Positions 59,821-64,000 of a stretch of 64,000 bases of DNA are shown here, piece after piece; positions within the stretch are counted from its first letter, which is position 1; each line of letters opens with the position of its first letter. The notes below the pieces were generated by a model. That model did no database searches. It had not been told where the DNA came from and was given only the letters and a program-made list of their open reading frames with translations. Source of the stretch: JABFRG01 sp038210445 (lineage in GTDB: Bacteria; Myxococcota_A; Polyangia; Polyangiales; Polyangiaceae); the NCBI GenBank assembly GCA_038210445.1, contig JBBQWQ010000015.1:1-64000 (forward strand). Direction: 5' to 3'. The translations under genes were made by a program, and so were the position numbers.

Positions 59821-60939
59821 TCAGCCGAAGAGAGACTTCAGCTTCTCCATGAACGTGCGCTGCTGCGGCTGCACGTCCTCGCCCAGCTCCCGCGCCAAGG
59901 TTTCGATGAGCTCGCGCTGGCGGTCGGTGAGCGAGGTGGGGACCTCGATGGTCACCTCCACCAGCTGATCGCCCCGGCCGACGCCGACCCGGTGCGGGAC
60001 GCCCTGGTTCTTCAGGCGGATGACCGCATGCGGCTGGGTACCTGGCGGAACCCGGGCCTTGCCCTTGCCCTGAAGGGTGGGAACCTCGATCTCGCCCCCC
60101 AGCGCGGCCTGGGCGAAGGTGATGGGCACCTGGCAGGCTACGTCGTCGCCGATGCGGCGGAAGAAGGGGTGGGCGTCGACCTGGATGGTGATCTCGAGAT
60201 CGCCCGGGGCCTTGTCGGGCCGTGGACGATTGCCTGCACCTTGCACCAGTTTGGTGGCGCCCGCCTCGACGCCTGCGGGAATGGTGAGGCGCAAGGTCGC
60301 GCTCTTCGACACCAGCCCCGAGCCGCGGCAGCTGACGCAGGGGTTCTTCACCAGCTTGCCCCGACCCTTGCACTGCGAGCAGGTGCGCTCCACCGCGATG
60401 GGAAAGAGACCCTGCTGGAACTTGATGCGCCCGCGGCCCTGGCAGGCGCCGCAGGTCTCGGGAACGGTCCCGGGAGCGCTACCCGACGCACGGCAATCGC
60501 CGCAGGTGGCCACGCGCTCGTAGCGGAACTCTTTTTCGCAGCCGAAGGCGGCCTCCTGGAACGAGACCGTGATGTCGCGCTTGATGTCGCCGCGGTCGCC
60601 CTTGCCGACGCCGAAGACACCCAGCAGATCGCCGAGGAAGCCGTCGATGTTGATCTCGCTGACGTCGACCACGCCGCCGGCGAAGGGGCCAGACTGCCCG
60701 AACGGCGAGCCCACGGCCTCGGCCTGATGACCAAAGCGATCGTACAGGGTGCGCCGCTGGGGATCGCTCAGCACCTGGTAGGAGGCGTTGAGCTCCTTGA
60801 ACCGCTCCGAGGCCGAGGGGTCGTCGGGGTTGCGGTCTGGGTGATGCTGCGCCGCCAGGCGCTTGAAGGCGCTCTTCAGCTCTTCCGGGGTGGCGGAGCG
60901 GCTGACGCCAAGCACTTCGTAATGGTCGCGAGACGCCAT
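59821..60939 (-). CDS. dnaJ: Chaperone DnaJ
   Basis: 372-residue type I J-protein, co-chaperone of DnaK. The J domain (about 5-70) has HPD in QHHPDRNPDD. A short Gly-rich region (about 75-110) precedes a zinc-binding domain (about 140-215) with four Cys-x2-Cys motifs (CGDC, CGAC, CSQC, CVSC; the first is followed by R-A-S-G instead of x-G-x-G). The C-terminal substrate domain has KLVQGAGNRP and ITFAQAALGGEIEVPTL. GAGGA nine bases before the ATG supports the start. No dnaK or grpE is adjacent. Confidence 0.95.
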   Translation of the reverse strand: MASRDHYEVLGVSRSATPEELKSAFKRLAAQHHPDRNPDDPSASERFKELNASYQVLSDPQRRTLYDRFGHQAEAVGSPFGQSGPFAGGVVDVSEINIDGFLGDLLGVFGVGKGDRGDIKRDITVSFQEAAFGCEKEFRYERVATCGDCRASGSAPGTVPETCGACQGRGRIKFQQGLFPIAVERTCSQCKGRGKLVKNPCVSCRGSGLVSKSATLRLTIPAGVEAGATKLVQGAGNRPRPDKAPGDLEITIQVDAHPFFRRIGDDVACQVPITFAQAALGGEIEVPTLQGKGKARVPPGTQPHAVIRLKNQGVPHRVGVGRGDQLVEVTIEVPTSLTDRQRELIETLARELGEDVQPQQRTFMEKLKSLFG

Positions 60940-61024
60940 CGGCAGGGGTTCCTCTTGGGAGTGCTACCCGACGCCTGTCGGTTTTGCACTCGCCGAAATT
61001 CATGCTACACGCCCCCACCCTCCA

Positions 61025-61783
61025 ATGTCAGAATCCCCGAAGTACACGCGCCTTTCGCTGGATGCACAGGCGGCTCTCCTCCACCGCATCGTCGAGAGCT
61101 GCGGCTCCCGCAAGGGCGAAGCGCAAAAGTGCGTGGTCTTCGACCTGGATGGCACCCTCCTCGACAACCGGCCGCGCACGGTGGCCATCCTCAAGGAGCT
61201 GTCGGCAGACTGGGAATCGCGGGAGCCCTCGATGGCGAAGAAGCTGGCGGCGGCGACCCTGCACGACCTGGCCTACCTGGTGGTGCACTCGCTGGAGAAG
61301 CTCGGCGTGACCCACTCGGAGCTGGCGGCCGAGGCGGAAACCTATTGGAAGGAGCGCTTCTTCAGAGACGACTACCTGCGCCACGACGTGGCCCTTCCGG
61401 GCGCGGTGGCCTTCGCCAAGGCCTGCTACGAGCGGGGCGCGAACCTGGTGTACTTCACCGGGCGCGACCTTCCGAACATGGGTCTCGGCAGCTTTCAGAG
61501 CCTGCGCGACCAGGGCTTCCCGATCGGCGTTCCGGGCACCGAGCTGGTGTTGAAGCCCGACTTCGACATGCCCGACGAGGAGTACAAGCGCACCCACGGC
61601 CCGAACCTCGCGCGGCTGGGAAAGGTGGTCGGCATCTTCGACAACGAGCCCGCCAACTGCAACGTGCTCCTGGAGCAGAACCCCGGCGCCGAGAGCGTAT
61701 TCGTCGATACCCAGCACCTGCCCGGAGCGCCCGCCCTCGACCCGAAGGTGCACGTCATCGGCGACTTTTCGATGGGCCGATGA
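61025..61783 (+). CDS. HAD-superfamily hydrolase
   Basis: 252-residue haloacid-dehalogenase-type phosphatase. Motif I is DLDGT in VVFDLDGTLLDNRP (about residues 38-51), motif II is YFTGRD, the conserved Lys is in LVLKPDFDMPD, and motif IV is IFDNEPAN. It has an unusually long cap segment after motif I. Substrate unknown. The downstream lipoprotein starts inside its stop codon (ATGA, 61780-61783). Confidence 0.9.
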   Translation: MSESPKYTRLSLDAQAALLHRIVESCGSRKGEAQKCVVFDLDGTLLDNRPRTVAILKELSADWESREPSMAKKLAAATLHDLAYLVVHSLEKLGVTHSELAAEAETYWKERFFRDDYLRHDVALPGAVAFAKACYERGANLVYFTGRDLPNMGLGSFQSLRDQGFPIGVPGTELVLKPDFDMPDEEYKRTHGPNLARLGKVVGIFDNEPANCNVLLEQNPGAESVFVDTQHLPGAPALDPKVHVIGDFSMGR

Positions 61784-63027
61784 GCGCCGCAGGCGAGGCG
61801 CGCCACCGGCCTGCCCTCGCTGCGCTCGTGCTCCTCGCGGCATGCAAGGCGCCGGGGCTCGCCGACGTGCCCGACGCCGGCTCCAGCCCCCAGGCGAGCG
61901 CGGTGCCGGCTCCGCTCTCGACGGTCTCCGGGGTCGACGCCGGGGCCTCCTTTGCGAGCGGCGCCGACGCGGGGCCACCGCCTTCGAACCAGCGCGCCGA
62001 CCTGCCCATGCCGGCCGACGTCGTGGCCTTCGGCAAAGACAGTGTAGTTTACACGCTATCGGCGACCCTGCGCGGCGCCGATATTCCGCCGCCCGCCCGG
62101 GCGCCGGAGATCAACGTCGCGCTGGTGGAGCAAGCGAGGAGGAAGAACGACGCGCGCCTGACCATCGATCTGGGTCTCGGCCGCATGCGCATGGGCTTCG
62201 AAGGTGCGGCGATTCCGCTCCCCGACGGGGTCGAGCTCCGGGCCCGCTCCGATCGCTACGGTCACGCGCTGCTGTTCGCCGGTGGGTCGCGCTACCGCAC
62301 CCTGGGCCCCGGCACCATGCGCGCCTTCTTCGGCGAGGGGCGCTACGACGCCATGCCCAGCCTCGGCAGCACCGTCGTCACCAGCGGAGCGGTGGGCTGG
62401 CGCCTGGGCATGCGCACGCGTTCGGTGGAGATCTCGACCCCGCTCGGGCGCCTCACCATGGAGCTTGGTCGCGTCGCCGACCTGGGCGAGGCGGGCGGCC
62501 TGGTGTGTCGGCTCCTGGCGGAGTGGGTCGACGCGTCGCCCACCAGTGCGCCGTGCCTCGACAGCGAGGTGCCGCTTCGGGCCGAGGTGCGCTGGGCCGG
62601 ACGGGGTGCGGTGCAGTTCGAGGTGCAGCGCCTTAGCCGCCGGACCGACCTGGGCCCCGCGCAGCTGGCGTGCCCACCGCCGGGCGCAGCCTTCTCGGTG
62701 TACGAGCTGCCGACCGCGCTCAGTCGAACGTTCTACTCGGAGAGCGAGCTCGCGCAGTTTCACCAGATCGTCGACGTGCCGGTGGATCCAACGGCGCCCA
62801 AGGGACTGCTCCTGGTCAATCACACCGATGCCATGCGCCTCGCCTCGGTCGACGGGGTTCCCATCGCGCAGGTAGCGCCCCAGGGGCGGCTCCTGGTGAC
62901 CGGGTTGGCGCGCGGCCACTACCAGTTCCAGTGGCGCACGTTCCTCGACGACGCGCCGGAGCTCCCGCTCACCGTCACCGTCCCCGGCAAGAGCGAGCTG
63001 GGTACTCCGGACGCGCCCGCGAAGTAA
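61780..63027 (+). CDS. Lipoprotein of unknown function
   Basis: 415-residue lipoprotein (lipobox VLLAAC, Cys22, then an Ala/Ser/Pro/Asp spacer). The mature body (about 75-415) has a beta-rich first half (MRMGFEGAAIPLPDGVELR, VVTSGAVGWRLGMR) and a C-terminal part with LLLVNHTDAMRLASVDGVPIA. It includes Cys in VCRLL, APCLDS and LACPPP. Not recognised. ATGA overlap with the HAD gene indicates translational coupling, unusual between a cytosolic phosphatase and a lipoprotein. Confidence 0.75.
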   Translation: MSAAGEARHRPALAALVLLAACKAPGLADVPDAGSSPQASAVPAPLSTVSGVDAGASFASGADAGPPPSNQRADLPMPADVVAFGKDSVVYTLSATLRGADIPPPARAPEINVALVEQARRKNDARLTIDLGLGRMRMGFEGAAIPLPDGVELRARSDRYGHALLFAGGSRYRTLGPGTMRAFFGEGRYDAMPSLGSTVVTSGAVGWRLGMRTRSVEISTPLGRLTMELGRVADLGEAGGLVCRLLAEWVDASPTSAPCLDSEVPLRAEVRWAGRGAVQFEVQRLSRRTDLGPAQLACPPPGAAFSVYELPTALSRTFYSESELAQFHQIVDVPVDPTAPKGLLLVNHTDAMRLASVDGVPIAQVAPQGRLLVTGLARGHYQFQWRTFLDDAPELPLTVTVPGKSELGTPDAPAK

Positions 63028-63055
63028 GCTGGCGCCTGCGGACCGACCGCAAGCG

Positions 63056-63805
63056 TCAGCGGTAGTCGCGCCGAATGAAGCGCACGCCGGCGTCGCCGCG
63101 GTCGATCATCTTCCCGCGGAGCGCGTCGAAGGCCACCGAGATGACGTCGAAGCGGGTGCTCGGAAGGTAGTACTCGTCTTCCGGTACCTCTGGGAGCGCG
63201 GCGATGCGGCGATCGACGAAGTCACGCTCCTTGGGGTCGAGCACCAGGTGCGAATGCCAGCCGTCTTCCGGGTCCATGGTGAGCGCCTCGCGGCCCATGC
63301 CGAGCGGGTTGAACGCCAGGTACACCTTGGAGAGAAACAGGCGATAGGTAGAGTGGTCGCCGACGGCTTCCCACTCGCCGCCGAAGGTCCGCCGCACCAC
63401 CTCGCCGAGGTAGGCGCCCACCGCGGCTGCAATCAGGTCGAGCGACGAGGGCAAGAGCGTGATCTCCGCCCGGGCTTCGCGCACGTACTGGTCGACCAGG
63501 CTCAGCGTGTCGCTCGTGAAGTCGAGCGGCACCTGGTACTTGCCCAGAATGAACCGCTGGCACGCCGCCGCAAGCTCGCCCACAGCCTGCGGGGGCAGCT
63601 CCTGGGTGGTCGGATCATCTTCAGTGATTTCGATGGGTTCTGGGTGAAGCGTAGGGGCGTCGTCCTCGTCGTCGTCGGGCTCCGGCGCGTCGAGCATGCC
63701 GCTTCCGACGATGCCGCCCACACCACCTCCCACACCGTTGCCCTGGCCGTCGTGATCCCCTTGGCCGTTCCCGTTTCGGCTACCGCTTCCGTTTCCGCTG
63801 ATCAT
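63056..63805 (-). CDS. Hypothetical protein with Gly/Asn-rich N-terminus
   Basis: 249-residue protein without signal peptide. The first 35 residues are Gly/Asn/Ser/Asp-rich and disordered, then an acidic stretch (DDDEDDA). The C-terminal 180 residues form a helical/beta domain (QRFILGKYQVPLDFTSDTL, YLGEVVRRTFGGEWEAVGD, DRRIAALPEVPEDEYYLPS). An unnamed family in myxobacteria has this kind of domain. The ATG at 63805 is used; the frame extends 57 bases further. Convergent with the HAD-linked lipoprotein. Confidence 0.6.
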   Translation of the reverse strand: MISGNGSGSRNGNGQGDHDGQGNGVGGGVGGIVGSGMLDAPEPDDDEDDAPTLHPEPIEITEDDPTTQELPPQAVGELAAACQRFILGKYQVPLDFTSDTLSLVDQYVREARAEITLLPSSLDLIAAAVGAYLGEVVRRTFGGEWEAVGDHSTYRLFLSKVYLAFNPLGMGREALTMDPEDGWHSHLVLDPKERDFVDRRIAALPEVPEDEYYLPSTRFDVISVAFDALRGKMIDRGDAGVRFIRRDYR

Positions 63806-63930
63806 CGTGGTCCTTCCGCAGACCCGAATTCTTCTACCGCGTTCTCCCTCCGTGCGCGGCAATAATCCGGAAGAGGCCCGAACGAACCAGGTGGCGCGCG
63901 CGCGGAAGACTCTGATACGGTCAGGAGTCT

Positions 63931-64000
63931 ATGCGCCTCGGGATTTTCAGCGACACGCACGCGAACCTCGAAGCCCTCAGCGCGGTGCTCGAGGCTTACC
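63931..64000 (+). CDS. Metallophosphoesterase (partial, runs off the window)
   Basis: The first 23 residues (MRLGIFSDTHANLEALSAVL) carry the calcineurin-like Asp-x-His motif with the continuation HANLEAL typical of the YfcE/diadenosine-tetraphosphatase-like phosphoesterases. AGGAG six bases upstream of the ATG at 63931 supports the start. The rest of the gene lies outside the window. Confidence 0.85.
   Translation, partial: MRLGIFSDTHANLEALSAVLEAY

Noticed and set aside
59992..61779. Open frame joining the reverse strand of dnaJ to the HAD-linked lipoprotein
   Set aside because: Antisense to DnaJ motifs and coding character only after 61780.
1..64000. tRNA, rRNA, CRISPR, insertion sequence or prophage
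   Set aside because: No cloverleaf-like T-loop region, rRNA signature, spaced repeats, transposase or phage genes were seen on either strand.

Overview
The window is GC-rich DNA (only a few short AT-rich intergenic patches) packed with about 58 protein-coding genes on both strands. About 20 genes encode secreted lipoproteins whose lipobox is followed by a Ser/Gly/Asp/Ala-Gly-rich spacer. RCC1 repeats, TPR-CHAT, a Ser/Thr kinase with a sensory tail, patatin, a J-domain/TPR protein and PrsW are also present. This mix is typical of Myxococcota, most likely the Polyangia side, but the taxonomic call is an inference from gene style. I see no rRNA, tRNA, CRISPR array, insertion sequence or prophage.

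Layout. 1-9.3 kb: a frame-damaged SDR, an RCC1-repeat lipoprotein, an M20 amidohydrolase, a TerB-like protein, exonuclease III, a DUF2288 protein coupled to a lipoprotein, and a DCC thiol protein. 9.3-19.2 kb: an M48-like membrane protein with an altered zinc motif, several lipoproteins, an exported TPR-CHAT protein, and an ECF sigma factor coupled to a membrane partner. 19.3-25.2 kb: manA, a low-complexity tail-anchored protein, a REC-EAL protein and a lipoprotein with a possible clan CD protease site plus a PPC-like tail. 25.3-34.2 kb: a kynureninase-like enzyme, a J-domain protein, a thioredoxin-cytochrome c peroxidase fusion, a chlorite dismutase/HemQ-family protein, a histidine phosphatase and PrsW.

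34.4-39.4 kb: an operon of patatin, Baeyer-Villiger-type monooxygenase and SDR, whose reading frames overlap by four bases. It is separated from a divergent lipoprotein gene by a 490-bp relatively AT-rich region carrying three copies of the dyad [C/G]ATAC-N6-GTATC. 39.5-43.6 kb: alpha/beta hydrolases, a thioredoxin-like lipoprotein and a one-TM protein. 43.6-45.4 kb: a decaying, duplicated locus of Cys-rich and very small proteins, including an unlisted 44-residue lipoprotein.

45.4-56.6 kb: a rifampicin phosphotransferase-like enzyme, an esterase, two signal-less small proteins, two large coupled lipoproteins, and a Ser/Thr kinase with a soluble propeller-like tail. 56.7-64 kb: thioredoxin, a membrane-anchored protein, an MGDG synthase-type glycosyltransferase, DnaJ, a HAD phosphatase coupled to a lipoprotein, and the start of a metallophosphoesterase.

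Most genes are single units or two- to three-gene sets joined by ATGA or GTGA overlaps. The best candidates for new biology are the dyad-controlled patatin/BVMO/SDR region, the possible clan CD lipoprotein, the thioredoxin-peroxidase fusion and the degenerate repeat locus at 43.6-45.4 kb.
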